Origin: Brevundimonas sp. PAMC22021
Lineage (GTDB): Bacteria; Pseudomonadota; Alphaproteobacteria; Caulobacterales; Caulobacteraceae
Length of the DNA: 64,000 nucleotides
Assembly: GCF_019443405.1 (NCBI RefSeq)
Contig: NZ_CP080376.1
Coordinates: 2,232,001-2,296,000, forward strand
Reading direction: 5' to 3'
Of this stretch, positions 27,185 to 34,735 are shown in pieces. How positions within the stretch are numbered: position 1 is the stretch's first letter; every line of letters begins with the position of its first letter. A program made the position numbers and the translations under genes. A model generated the notes under the pieces. That model did no database searches, had not been told where the DNA came from, and saw only the letters and a program-made list of their open reading frames with translations.

Positions 27185-28162
27185 CTAGCAGCCGGGACAG
27201 TCCGCCAGCGGCGCGGTCTCGAGCTGCAGCGTCGTGTGACGGATGCCGAAGCGATCCCGCATCAGCCTTTGCGCCTCGACCAGCAGGGCGTCGGCGTCGG
27301 GCCGGTCGTGGACGATATGCGCCGTCAGCGCCGTCTCGGTCGTGGACAGGCCCCAGACATGCAGGTCGTGCAGGGCCGAAACCCCCGGCAGCGCCACCAG
27401 CGCGCCCTCGATCTCGCGCACCGCCATGCCGCTGGGCGCGCCGTCCATGGCCAGGTTCACCGAGTCCTTCAGCAGCCCCCAGGTCCCCCACAGGATCACG
27501 GCCACGATGACGACGGACACCAGCGGATCGACGATCGACCAGCCGGTCAGCAGGATCACCCCGCCCGCGATCACCACGCCCACCGACACGGCGGCGTCGG
27601 CCATCATGTGCAGATAGGCGCCGCGCGCATTCAGGTCGTGCTGATCCTTCATAAACAGGAGCGCGGTGCCCAGGTTGATGACGAAGCCGACCGCCGCCAC
27701 CCCCATGATCAGGCCGGACGCCACCGGCGCGGGCTCGGCCAGCCGCCGGACCGCCTCGAATGCGATGGCCCCACAGGCGAAGATCAGCAAAAGCGCGTTG
27801 CCCAGCGCCGCCAGCACGGTGGCCTTGCCGAAACCATAGGTCCGCCGGCCTCCCGCCGCCCCATGCGCGCCCTTGCGCGCCAGCCAGGCCGCGCCGCCGG
27901 CCATGGCCAGGCCCAGCACGTCCGACAGATTGTGACCCGCATCGGCCATCAGGGCGGTCGAGCCGCTGACGATCCCCGCCCCGAACTCGCAGGCGACAAA
28001 GGCGAGATTGACGATCAGCCCGACGCCATAGCGCCAATCGCCGGTATCCACCGGCCCGTGCGCATGGCCGTGATGACCATGGTGATGATGGCCGTGCCCA
28101 TCATGGTGGTGGTGATGGTCGTGCGCATGGTCATGGTCGTGGAGTGCGGGGTCGTGAGCCAT
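27185..28162 (-). CDS. cation diffusion facilitator (ZitB/CzcD-like) with His-rich N-terminus
   Basis: 325 aa from ATG 28162 (MAHDPALHDHDHAHDHH...). About 16 of the first 38 residues are His. Six membrane helices follow. Metal-site residues HxxxD-type in helix 2 (MADAGHNLSDVLG) and helix 5 (LHMMADAAVSVGV) match zinc exporters. A cytosolic C-terminal ferredoxin-like domain has LHDLHVWGLS and ends in a CPGC pair. Exports Zn/Cd by proton antiport. A TTG six bases upstream is a less likely start. Located between the membrane protein and cobW-like genes in one direction. Confidence 0.92.
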   Translation of the reverse strand: MAHDPALHDHDHAHDHHHHHDGHGHHHHGHHGHAHGPVDTGDWRYGVGLIVNLAFVACEFGAGIVSGSTALMADAGHNLSDVLGLAMAGGAAWLARKGAHGAAGGRRTYGFGKATVLAALGNALLLIFACGAIAFEAVRRLAEPAPVASGLIMGVAAVGFVINLGTALLFMKDQHDLNARGAYLHMMADAAVSVGVVIAGGVILLTGWSIVDPLVSVVIVAVILWGTWGLLKDSVNLAMDGAPSGMAVREIEGALVALPGVSALHDLHVWGLSTTETALTAHIVHDRPDADALLVEAQRLMRDRFGIRHTTLQLETAPLADCPGC

Positions 28163-28171
28163 GCCCAAAGC

Positions 28172-28831
28172 CTAGTGCTGGTGAAGCGCCACGAGAAGCC
28201 CAAGGCCGATCAGGGCCAGGCCCAGCACGGCCCCTTCATAGCGTGCCCACCGCTCTAGCCGCAGGATCGAGGCCCCGGCGCCCGCCAGCGCCGTGAACAC
28301 CACCATGCCCAGCACGGTGCCCAGCGCGAACACCGCCGTCAGCGCCGTCAGCACGCCCAGCCCCTCGGTCGCCGACGACAGATAGATGGGCAGCAGCACC
28401 TCGCCCGGCGACAGCGCCATCAGGGCGATCAGTCCCAAGAGGGCCGTGCGATCGACGACCCGGGGTTCAGGCGCGTCCAGCGCCGGACCGCTGGCCACGG
28501 CGGTGCGCTTCAGCATGGCGCGCGACAGGTAAAAGGCGCCGAACAGGAACAGCAGCACCGCCGAGAGGTGCGGCAACAGACCCTCGACCCACTGATCCAG
28601 CGCAAGACCCGCGGCGACGATCAAGGACCCGATCACGGCCGTCGAGCCGATGTGAGCCAGACCGGCCAGGACGGCGGCGCCCAGCGTCCGGCTGGTCCGC
28701 CACCCCTGCGCCCGACCGACCAGGACGAACGGCAGCCAGTGGGTCGGCAGGGCCGCGTGCAGAAAGGCGGCCGCGAAGCCTCCGCCCAAAAGGGACAGCA
28801 GGACAGGTTGTTCAAGATCGGCCGGCGACAT
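28172..28831 (-). CDS. polytopic membrane protein, putative metal (NicO/UreH-like) transporter
   Basis: 219 aa with about six membrane helices. FLHAALPTHWLPFVLVGRAQGWRT carries two His in the first helix and LAGLAHIGST another in the second, a pattern of the NicO/RcnA/UreH-like transporter superfamily, though I cannot fix the subfamily. It starts a three-gene unit with the CDF exporter and the CobW-like GTPase; the CDF ATG is only ten bases beyond its stop. A palindrome lies in its promoter and the transcript is probably leaderless. Confidence 0.65.
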   Translation of the reverse strand: MSPADLEQPVLLSLLGGGFAAAFLHAALPTHWLPFVLVGRAQGWRTSRTLGAAVLAGLAHIGSTAVIGSLIVAAGLALDQWVEGLLPHLSAVLLFLFGAFYLSRAMLKRTAVASGPALDAPEPRVVDRTALLGLIALMALSPGEVLLPIYLSSATEGLGVLTALTAVFALGTVLGMVVFTALAGAGASILRLERWARYEGAVLGLALIGLGLLVALHQH

Positions 28832-28837
28832 GCGCGC

Positions 28838-28866
28838 CCTATAGCGTGTTACTTTGTAACGGTCGA
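28838..28866 (-). promoter_or_regulatory. promoter of the metal operon with Zur-like palindrome
   Basis: On the minus strand TCGACC (28866-28861), 17 bases, TATAGG (28843-28838), then six bases and the ATG, so the message should be leaderless. The spacer is occupied by the perfect 5-3-5 palindrome GTTAC-TTT-GTAAC (28848-28860). This resembles alphaproteobacterial Zur boxes of the GTTAY-N3-RTAAC type. Binding would block RNA polymerase. Confidence 0.6.
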
Positions 28867-28910
28867 GCCCCTTTGATCGTCCGGCGCCTTCAGCCGGCGC
28901 GCCTTTCGCG

Positions 28911-28938
28911 TTGACTCAACGCCCACGATCCGTATATG
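28911..28938 (+). promoter_or_regulatory. vegetative promoter of rplU-rpmA
   Basis: TTGACT (28911-28916), 16 bases, TATATG (28933-28938). Transcription should begin near 28945, giving a leader of about 63 bases with a terminator-like hairpin. Confidence 0.6.
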
Positions 28939-28950
28939 TCGCCGCCTCTT

Positions 28951-28986
28951 CGCCCGCGGGTCCTACCGGCGGGCGCATTCTTTTTT
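28951..28986 (+). promoter_or_regulatory. terminator-like hairpin in the rplU leader (possible attenuator)
   Basis: CGCCCGC (28951-28957) pairs with GCGGGCG (28969-28975), with an inner GGT/ACC, followed by CATTC and TTTTTT (28981-28986). It lies entirely in the leader, 22 bases before the rplU start. The form is that of a Rho-independent terminator, suggesting premature termination control of the L21-L27 operon. Confidence 0.5.
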
Positions 28987-29007
28987 GCGTTTGCGCTGAG
29001 GCTTAAC

Positions 29008-29574
29008 ATGTACGCGGTGATCAAGACCGGCGGCAAGCAGTACCGGGTCCAACCGGGCGACACCATCGTCGTGGAGAAGCTCGAGGGCGACGCCGGCGCC
29101 GAACTGACGCTGGGCAGCGTGCTGATGCTGGGCGGCGACAACGGCGTGACCCTGGGCGCGCCGCTGATCGAGGGCGCCACTGTCGCGGCCACCCTGATCG
29201 AAACCCGTAAGGGCGAGAAGATCAAGGTCTTCAAGAAGATCCGCCGCCAGGGCTATCGTCGCACCAATGGCCACCGCCAGCAGGAGTCGGTGCTTCGCAT
29301 CACCGGCATCGACGGCGCCGGTGAAAGCGCCAAGTGGGACGGTCAGGTCGAACTGCTGACCAAGGCCGAAATCAACGCCCGCGCTCGCGGCCTGGCTGCG
29401 CGCGGCGACGTCGCCGCCTCGTCCGACCTGGGCTCGACCGAAACGGTCGTGACCGACGTCGACGGCGCCAACGTCGAAGCCACGGTGGTCGAAAGCTCCG
29501 CTCCGGCCAAGAAGGCTCCGGCCCGCAAGAAGGCCGCCGCCAAAACGACGCAAGCCTCGGGCGACGAAGCCTAA
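29008..29574 (+). CDS. rplU: 50S ribosomal protein L21 with long Ala/Lys C-terminal tail
   Basis: 188 aa from ATG 29008 (MYAVIKTGGKQYRVQPGD), the family start. The L21 fold ends near residue 105 (KKIRRQGYRRTNGHRQQESVLRITGI). The remaining ~80 residues are an added tail: a short conserved-looking part (LTKAEINARARG), then acidic and Ala/Lys-rich repeats (AKKAPARKKAAAKTT). Such tails are common in Caulobacterales L21 and are probably disordered, contacting rRNA. Followed by rpmA after 95 bases. Confidence 0.95.
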   Translation: MYAVIKTGGKQYRVQPGDTIVVEKLEGDAGAELTLGSVLMLGGDNGVTLGAPLIEGATVAATLIETRKGEKIKVFKKIRRQGYRRTNGHRQQESVLRITGIDGAGESAKWDGQVELLTKAEINARARGLAARGDVAASSDLGSTETVVTDVDGANVEATVVESSAPAKKAPARKKAAAKTTQASGDEA

Positions 29575-29669
29575 GCGAATTCGATGGGCGCCGGATCGGC
29601 GTCTGGTGTGTTAGATTGATCGGCGTCGCGCTTCCCCGCTGAAGCGCCGCCAGGGAACGGAGCAGCAAG

Positions 29670-29957
29670 ATGGCTCACAAGAAATCCGGTGGTTCGTCGC
29701 GCAACGGTCGCGACTCCGAGTCGAAGCGCCTTGGCGTGAAGAAGTTCGGCGGCGAGCGCGTGCTGGCCGGCAACATCCTCGTGCGTCAGCGCGGCACCAC
29801 CTTCCACCCGGGCGTGAACGTCGGCCTGGGCCGCGACCACACCCTGTTCGCCCTGACCCAAGGCGCGGTGCAGTTCACCACCAAACGTGGCGGCCGTTGT
29901 TACGTATCGATCCTTGCGGCCAACGACGCCGCCGCCCAGGCGATCGCCGCCGAGTAA
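29670..29957 (+). CDS. rpmA: 50S ribosomal protein L27
   Basis: 95 aa, beginning [22 protein letters not shown], the standard N-terminus that reaches the peptidyl-transferase centre. [22 protein letters not shown] and GRDHTLFAL follow. Normal length. Second gene of the rplU operon; a hairpin terminator lies about 75 bases downstream. obgE, a usual later neighbour, is not in this window. Confidence 0.97.
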   Translation: MAHKKSGGSSRNGRDSESKRLGVKKFGGERVLAGNILVRQRGTTFHPGVNVGLGRDHTLFALTQGAVQFTTKRGGRCYVSILAANDAAAQAIAAE

Positions 29958-30030
29958 CGCCAGCCGATTGATCCCGGATCGCGTTGCTCCTCGTCGAAGC
30001 AGCCGATCCGGACCAAGGGAAATATTCCGC

Positions 30031-30062
30031 GGGGAGTCTGGATCACCAGGCTCCCCGTTCGC
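30031..30062 (+). terminator. terminator downstream of rpmA
   Basis: An 11-bp stem (30031-30041 with 30046-30056, one G-T pair) with an ATCA loop. The tail (GTTCGCGTTTCC) is only partly T-rich. Confidence 0.5.
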
Positions 30063-30129
30063 GTTTCCCCGCCTCGAAGTCCGCCCGAGCCCTCACAAGG
30101 AGGCGGACACGACAGCGAGGCAAACATCC

Positions 30130-30663
30130 ATGTGCGTCATCGAAACCTCTCCCGTGGTCGAAACACGGCGCCTGACGCTGCGCGCGCCCAGCCCGGCGGA
30201 CGCCGGCCGCATCGCCGCCCTGGCCAACGACATCGACATCGCCCGCATGACCAAGCGGATGCCGCATCCGTTCCGGATGAAGGACGCCGAGGACTTCGTG
30301 CTGCAGGTTGCGGCGCAGGATCCGCGCCGGGCCAACACCTTTGTCATCGAGCACGAGGACCAGGGTCCCGTCGGCGTGATCGGCGTCTACGAGGGCGACG
30401 ACCATGTGCCCGAGACCGGCTACTGGATCGGTCGCGAGTTCTGGGGCCGGGGCTTCGCCACCGAGGCGCTGGAAGGCGCCCTGGTCTGGGCCGGCAAGCG
30501 GTGGAAGCGCCGCGCGCTGGTCGCCGGTCACTTCTCGGACAACCCCGCCTCGGGGCGCGTGCTGGAAAAGGCGGGCTTTCTCTACACCGGCGAGACCCGC
30601 ACGGCCTTCAGCCGCGCCCGGGGCGAGAACGCCGACACCCGCATGATGGTCTGGCTGGCCTGA
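30130..30663 (+). CDS. GNAT N-acetyltransferase, RimJ/RimL type
   Basis: 177 aa from ATG 30130 (MCVIETSPVVETRRLTLRAP); upstream frame has no similarity. ETRRLTLRAP is the usual beta-1 start of RimJ/RimL-like enzymes. YWIGREFWGRGFATEAL is the acetyl-CoA binding motif A, and FSDNPASGRVLEKAGF is motif B. It transfers an acetyl group from acetyl-CoA to an amine, perhaps a protein N-terminus; target unknown. GNAT genes commonly sit near rpmA in this lineage. Confidence 0.9.
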   Translation: MCVIETSPVVETRRLTLRAPSPADAGRIAALANDIDIARMTKRMPHPFRMKDAEDFVLQVAAQDPRRANTFVIEHEDQGPVGVIGVYEGDDHVPETGYWIGREFWGRGFATEALEGALVWAGKRWKRRALVAGHFSDNPASGRVLEKAGFLYTGETRTAFSRARGENADTRMMVWLA

Positions 30664-30682
30664 TCCGACCGCCAGCTTGGGT

Positions 30683-30919
30683 TCAGGTGGTCAGCGCCGG
30701 TCCCAGGATGGCGGCGGCGGTGATCAGGCCGACCGCCGCCGTGGCCGCCGCGCCCGCCACAAAGGCCATGGCCGTGCGCGTGCGCCGGCGCCGCATCCCG
30801 CCGGCGCGGACCTGGCGGATGATGACGAACGGCGTCCGGTCGAAAGCCTCCGACCCGATGATGTTGTGCTGGGACAAGAGACGCTCCCCGACTGATCGCC
30901 TGAAGGATCGATCTGTCAT
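30683..30919 (-). CDS. small single-span membrane protein (78 aa), unknown
   Basis: Not recognised. ATG at 30919 (MTDRSFRRSVGERLLSQHN), a basic cytosolic part with a patch GGMRRRRTRTAM, and one hydrophobic helix (AFVAGAAATAAVGLITAAAILGPAL) at the C-terminus. Converges on the GNAT gene. Codon bias and the clean amphipathic layout favour a real gene; no homologue comes to mind. An alternative start six codons earlier exists. Confidence 0.5.
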   Translation of the reverse strand: MTDRSFRRSVGERLLSQHNIIGSEAFDRTPFVIIRQVRAGGMRRRRTRTAMAFVAGAAATAAVGLITAAAILGPALTT

Positions 30920-30976
30920 GCGGCTCGCGGCCAAAGGATGGCGACCGGCGGTTTATGTCCGCCGGCCTTGTTCAAC

Positions 30977-31489
30977 CTAGAGGACGACGTCCAGCGCGCC
31001 GTTGCGCACATCCACGCGGCGCATCAGCACCACCGGCTCTCCGCCCTCGACCCTGACCGGCGCGATCAGGAACCACGACCCGCTGGGCAGGCCCGTGAAG
31101 CTGAAGCGCCCGTTCTCGCACCGGGTGGACCGCACAAAGGCGCGATAGTCGGCGTTGGGATCCGGCACGTCGCGCGCGCGCACCACCGCCGCCGGCACCG
31201 CCGCGCGCTCGGTCGAGCCGTACAGCGTGCGGAACCGCTGACGCGTATAGGGGGTGTCCGGCGTCAGTCCCACCGAACCGACGCAGCCGAACACCTGGCC
31301 GCCCTCCCGATAGTCGACGCGGCCGTTGAGGGCGCCCTGCCCCCCTGCCGCCGACCAGGCGAAATCCTGAGGCTGGAACACCGCAGGGGCGCTGGGTCCG
31401 ACCGGCGCATAGCCGGGCGTCGGCGCGCAGGCCGCGAGCGCGCCGGCCAGCAGCCCCGCCGCGGCGAGAGGGCGAATCCAACGGGACAT
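30977..31489 (-). CDS. lipoprotein, unknown function
   Basis: 170 aa from ATG 31489 (MSRWIRPLAAAGLLAGALAACAPTPGY), with lipobox LAAC near residue 20. The remainder is beta-rich with two further Cys (VFGCVGS, STRCENG) that could form a disulfide, and a C-terminal FSFTGLPSGSWFLIAPV segment typical of carboxypeptidase-regulatory-like beta-sandwich modules. That resemblance is weak. Divergent from the threonine ammonia-lyase gene. Confidence 0.65.
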   Translation of the reverse strand: MSRWIRPLAAAGLLAGALAACAPTPGYAPVGPSAPAVFQPQDFAWSAAGGQGALNGRVDYREGGQVFGCVGSVGLTPDTPYTRQRFRTLYGSTERAAVPAAVVRARDVPDPNADYRAFVRSTRCENGRFSFTGLPSGSWFLIAPVRVEGGEPVVLMRRVDVRNGALDVVL

Positions 31490-31665
31490 GGAGGGTTTCC
31501 TTCCGGCTGAGCGTCTCGAACGTGGCGCCATGTTCGCACGAACGGCCATCCACGACCACCGTCCCGCGCTGCCTCTGGACCCCGGCCCGACAAAGGTCGA
31601 AAGAGCACCGCACAAATCGCCGCTTCGAGCGATGCCGACAGACACGCGTTCCGGGGAGCCCCTTC

Positions 31666-32868
31666 ATGACCGTCACCTTCGCCGACATCCAGGCCGCGCA
31701 GGACCGCATCCGGGGCCAGGTGGACCGCACGCCGGCGCGCCACTCCCGGCGCCTGTCGCAGCTGACGGGGGCCGAGGTCTGGCTGAAGTTCGACAACCTG
31801 CACTTCACCGGCTCGTTCAAGGAGCGGGGCGCCCTGAACCGCCTGCTGCTGCTGAGCGCCGACGAGCGGCGGCGCGGGGTCGTGGCCGCCAGCGCCGGCA
31901 ACCACGCCCAGGCCTTGGCCTATCACGGCGGACGCCTGGGCGTGCCCGTGACCATCGTCATGCCCGAGGGCACCCCCTTCGCCAAGATCAACGGCACCCG
32001 CTCGCACGGCGCGACGGTGGTGATCCACGGCCTGGACTTCTCCGGCGCGACCGAGGAGGCCAAGCGGCTGGAGGCGGAGAAGGGCTTTATCTTCGTCTCG
32101 GCCTTTGACGACGAGGGCATTGTCGCGGGCCAGGGCGTGTGCGGGCTGGAGTTCATGGAGGACGCGCCCGATCTCGACGCCTTGCTGATCCCGATCGGCG
32201 GCGGCGGCCTAATCGCCGGCAGCGCCATCGCGGCCAAGGCCCTGAAGCCGAACGTCAAGGTCTGCGGCGTCGAGGCCGCGCGCTATCCGTCCTTCACCGC
32301 CCGTAGAGCCGGCCAGCCGCCGAAATGCACCGGCCAGACCATCGCCGAGGGCATCGCCATCAAGGCCGTGGGCGAAATCCCCTTCGGTCTGTCCGACAGA
32401 CTGATCGACGACGTCTTCGTTTGCGAGGAGGCGGACTTCGAACGCGGCGTCTCCCTGCTGGTTACCCACGAAAAGACGGTGGTCGAGGGCGCGGGCGCGG
32501 GCGGCCTGGCCGCCATGCTGGCCAACCCGGACCGCTTCACGGGCATGAAGGTCGGCCTGGTGCTGACCGGCGGCAACATCGATGCGCGCATGCTGGCGGT
32601 GGTGCTGAACCGCGAAATGGTGCGCGAGCGGCGCATGATCGTCTACCGCATCCTGGGCGACGACCGGCCGGGCATGCTGTCGGCCATGGCGGCCGTGATC
32701 GGCGGCCTCGGCGGCAACATCATCGACGTGGTTCACAACCGCCTGGCGCTGGACGTGCCGGCCAAGGGGGCGGAGTTCGACATCATGGTCGAAACGCGCG
32801 ATAGCGCCCACGCCGACGAGATCGGGGCGGCGCTGAAGGATCGTGGATATGAACTCCGCATGGGTTAA
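31666..32868 (+). CDS. threonine ammonia-lyase (catabolic/medium form with ACT domain)
   Basis: 400 aa from ATG 31666, with GGGGAG upstream. PLP Lys is K52 in HFTGSFKERGALN; the phosphate-binding loop is IPIGGGGLIAGSA; AASAGNHAQALA is also typical. The C-terminal ~75 residues (YRILGDDRPGMLSAMAAVIGGLGGNIIDVVHNR) form an ACT-like regulatory domain. It deaminates threonine to 2-oxobutyrate for isoleucine synthesis or catabolism. Overlaps the FKBP gene by 20 bases. Confidence 0.93.
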   Translation: MTVTFADIQAAQDRIRGQVDRTPARHSRRLSQLTGAEVWLKFDNLHFTGSFKERGALNRLLLLSADERRRGVVAASAGNHAQALAYHGGRLGVPVTIVMPEGTPFAKINGTRSHGATVVIHGLDFSGATEEAKRLEAEKGFIFVSAFDDEGIVAGQGVCGLEFMEDAPDLDALLIPIGGGGLIAGSAIAAKALKPNVKVCGVEAARYPSFTARRAGQPPKCTGQTIAEGIAIKAVGEIPFGLSDRLIDDVFVCEEADFERGVSLLVTHEKTVVEGAGAGGLAAMLANPDRFTGMKVGLVLTGGNIDARMLAVVLNREMVRERRMIVYRILGDDRPGMLSAMAAVIGGLGGNIIDVVHNRLALDVPAKGAEFDIMVETRDSAHADEIGAALKDRGYELRMG

Positions 32869-33370
32869 GGGCGCGCTGGCCGCCTCTTTCCTGCTGGCCG
32901 CCTGCGGCCCCGCCGCCGCCCCGTCCGATCCGAACGCCGGCAAGGCCGAGGCCTCCGCCTTCATGGCCGAGAACGCCAAGGCCGAGGGCGTTCAGACCCT
33001 GCCCTCGGGCCTGCAGTACAAGGTGATCCAGTCGGGCCCGCCCGCCGGCGAAAGCCCGGACCTCAACGATCTGGTCAAGGTCGATTACGAGGGCACGCTG
33101 ACGGACGGCTCGGTGTTCGACTCTTCGTTCGCGCGCGGGACGCCGGCGGTGTTCACGCCAGAGACCGTGGTCCCCGGCTGGACCGAAGCCTTGCAGAAGA
33201 TGCGCGTAGGCGACGAATGGCTGCTCTACCTCCCGCCAGAGCTGGGTTACGGCGAGGCCGGCGGCGGCGGCAAGATCCCGCCCAACGCCGTTCTGGTGTT
33301 CCGCCTCAAGCTGCTCGACATCGCCCGCGCTCCCGGCGGCGGCTCAGGCGTCGGCCAGGCGATGGGCTAA
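32849..33370 (+). CDS. FKBP-type peptidyl-prolyl isomerase lipoprotein
   Basis: 173 aa from ATG 32849, chosen because AAGGA lies eight bases upstream; a GTG six bases earlier is possible. The start falls inside the end of the lyase gene. Lipobox LAAC near residue 20 predicts a lipid-anchored periplasmic protein. A short FkpA/Mip-like N-terminal helix (AEASAFMAENAKAEGVQTLPSGLQYKVIQSG) precedes the FKBP domain (VKVDYEGTLTDGSVFDSSF, PGWTEALQKMRVGDEW, LGYGEAGGGGKIPPNAVLVF). It speeds proline isomerisation in exported proteins. Confidence 0.93.
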   Translation: MNSAWVKGALAASFLLAACGPAAAPSDPNAGKAEASAFMAENAKAEGVQTLPSGLQYKVIQSGPPAGESPDLNDLVKVDYEGTLTDGSVFDSSFARGTPAVFTPETVVPGWTEALQKMRVGDEWLLYLPPELGYGEAGGGGKIPPNAVLVFRLKLLDIARAPGGGSGVGQAMG

Positions 33371-33375
33371 ACGCC

Positions 33376-33542
33376 TACTCTCCTCCCCATTTCATGGGGA
33401 GGTGGCGCGGCGCGAGGCGCCGTGACGGAGGGGTCAAGCGGCGGTGGATGCCGGCACGACCTCAAGCGAAAGCGACCCCTCCACCCCCGGCTGCGCCGGC
33501 GGTCCCCCTCCCCGTCGCTGCGCCACAGGGAGGAGAGGCTCT
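33376..33542. repeat. dispersed intergenic repeat R2, copy 1
   Basis: CTCCTCCCC-ATTTCAT-GGGGAGG at the left, GACGGAGGGGTC in the middle, and CCCCTCC...GGGAGGAGAG at the right. The same layout recurs at 34.6, 48.8, 52.8 and 54.1 kb. The 3' end of queG (33434 onward) runs through it. Confidence 0.75.
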
Positions 33543-34567
33543 AATCGCGCCAGCGCCCACTGCGCCGCGTCGCGCACCACCGGGTCGGCGTCGTCCAGCA
33601 GCGCCCGCACCGGCTCGACCAGCGCCGCATCGCCGGAGTTGCCGGCCGCATAAAGCACGTTCCGAACGAACCGGTCCCGCCCGATCCGCTTCACCGGACT
33701 CCTGGCGAACAGGGCGCGGAACGCCGCGTCATCGAGCCGGAGCAACGCCTCCAGGCGCGGGGCGACGAACGCCTCGCGCGGCTGCAGCCGCATCTCGCGG
33801 GCGGCTTGCGCGAACTTGTTCCACGGACACACGCCCAGGCAATCGTCGCAGCCATAGATGCGCGAGCCGGTAGCCGCCCGAAACTCTTCCGGCCAGGCGC
33901 CCGCGAACTCGATCGTCAGGTAGGACAGGCACCGCCGGGCATCCAGCTGGAACGGCGCGGGAAAGGCGTTCGTGGGGCAGGCGTCCAGACAGGCGGTGCA
34001 GCGTCCACAGTGCTCCGCCTCCGGCGCATCCGGCTCGATCTCGGCGGCCGTCAGGATGGTGCCCAGGAACAGCCAGTTGCCGTGGGTGCGGCTGAGAAGA
34101 TTGGTGTGCTTGCCCTGCCAGCCCAGGCCCGCGCGCTGCGCCAGCGGCTTTTCCATCAAGGGTGCGGTGTCGACGAAGACCTTGATGTCGGCCCCGTTCC
34201 GCGCCGCGATCTGGCCGGCAAGCTGCTTCAGCCGCCCCTTGATGACCTCATGGTAGTCGTCGCCGCGCGCATAGACCGAGATGTAGCCGGCCGAGCGGTC
34301 GGCCAGCGCCGGCAGCGGGTCCTCGTCCGGGCCGTAGTTCATGCCCAGGACGATGGCGGTCCGCGCTTCGGTCCACATGGAGGTGGGGTGGTCGCGCCGG
34401 TCCAGCGTGGTCTCCATCCACGCCATCTCGCCGTGGCGCCCCTCGCCCACAAAGGCGCGCAGCCGCTCGCCCGCCGGCCAGGCGTCCGCCGCCGAGGCGA
34501 ACCGGCAGACGTCGAAGCCGAGCTCGGCCGCGCGCTGGCGGATAAAGGTCTTGAGGCGTTCGCTCAC
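33434..34567 (-). CDS. queG: epoxyqueuosine reductase
   Basis: 377 aa. It reduces epoxyqueuosine in tRNA to queuosine with cobalamin and two 4Fe-4S clusters. The clusters are seen as CGRCTACLDACPT and CDDCLGVCPW; the N-terminal half (DTAPLMEKPLAQRAGLGWQGKHTNLLS) binds the cobalamin and substrate. HEAT-like repeats follow (about 290-345). The final ~32 residues (from about LLPVAQRRGGG) are translated from repeat R2 and have no family counterpart, so the native C-terminus has probably been replaced or extended. Confidence 0.93.
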   Translation of the reverse strand: MSERLKTFIRQRAAELGFDVCRFASAADAWPAGERLRAFVGEGRHGEMAWMETTLDRRDHPTSMWTEARTAIVLGMNYGPDEDPLPALADRSAGYISVYARGDDYHEVIKGRLKQLAGQIAARNGADIKVFVDTAPLMEKPLAQRAGLGWQGKHTNLLSRTHGNWLFLGTILTAAEIEPDAPEAEHCGRCTACLDACPTNAFPAPFQLDARRCLSYLTIEFAGAWPEEFRAATGSRIYGCDDCLGVCPWNKFAQAAREMRLQPREAFVAPRLEALLRLDDAAFRALFARSPVKRIGRDRFVRNVLYAAGNSGDAALVEPVRALLDDADPVVRDAAQWALARLEPLLPVAQRRGGGPPAQPGVEGSLSLEVVPASTAA

Positions 34568-34581
34568 GAAAATGGATTAGC

Positions 34582-34735
34582 ACATCTCTCTCCTCCTTGC
34601 CGCGCACGCGGCGGGGAGGTGGATCGACGGCGACAGCCGGCGAGACGGAGGGGCTCTGAACGCGGAACACCCCTCCGTCACGAGGCTTGCGCCTCGCGCC
34701 ACTTCCCCATCTGCGATGGGGAGGAGAGGGTTTTC
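34582..34735. repeat. dispersed intergenic repeat R2, copy 2
   Basis: Lies between the queG start and the fzlA-like stop. CTCCTCC...GGCGGGGAGGTGG on the left, GACGGAGGGG and CCCCTCCGTC in the centre, CTTCCCCATC-TGC-GATGGGGAGGAGAG on the right. Both neighbouring genes are read leftwards, so it lies in the queG leader/fzlA trailer. Confidence 0.75.

Noticed and set aside
26174..28258. Plus-strand frame of 694 codons opposite the cobW-like and CDF genes
   Set aside because: Spans two opposite-strand genes and their gap; composition is a shadow of the His-rich coding strand.
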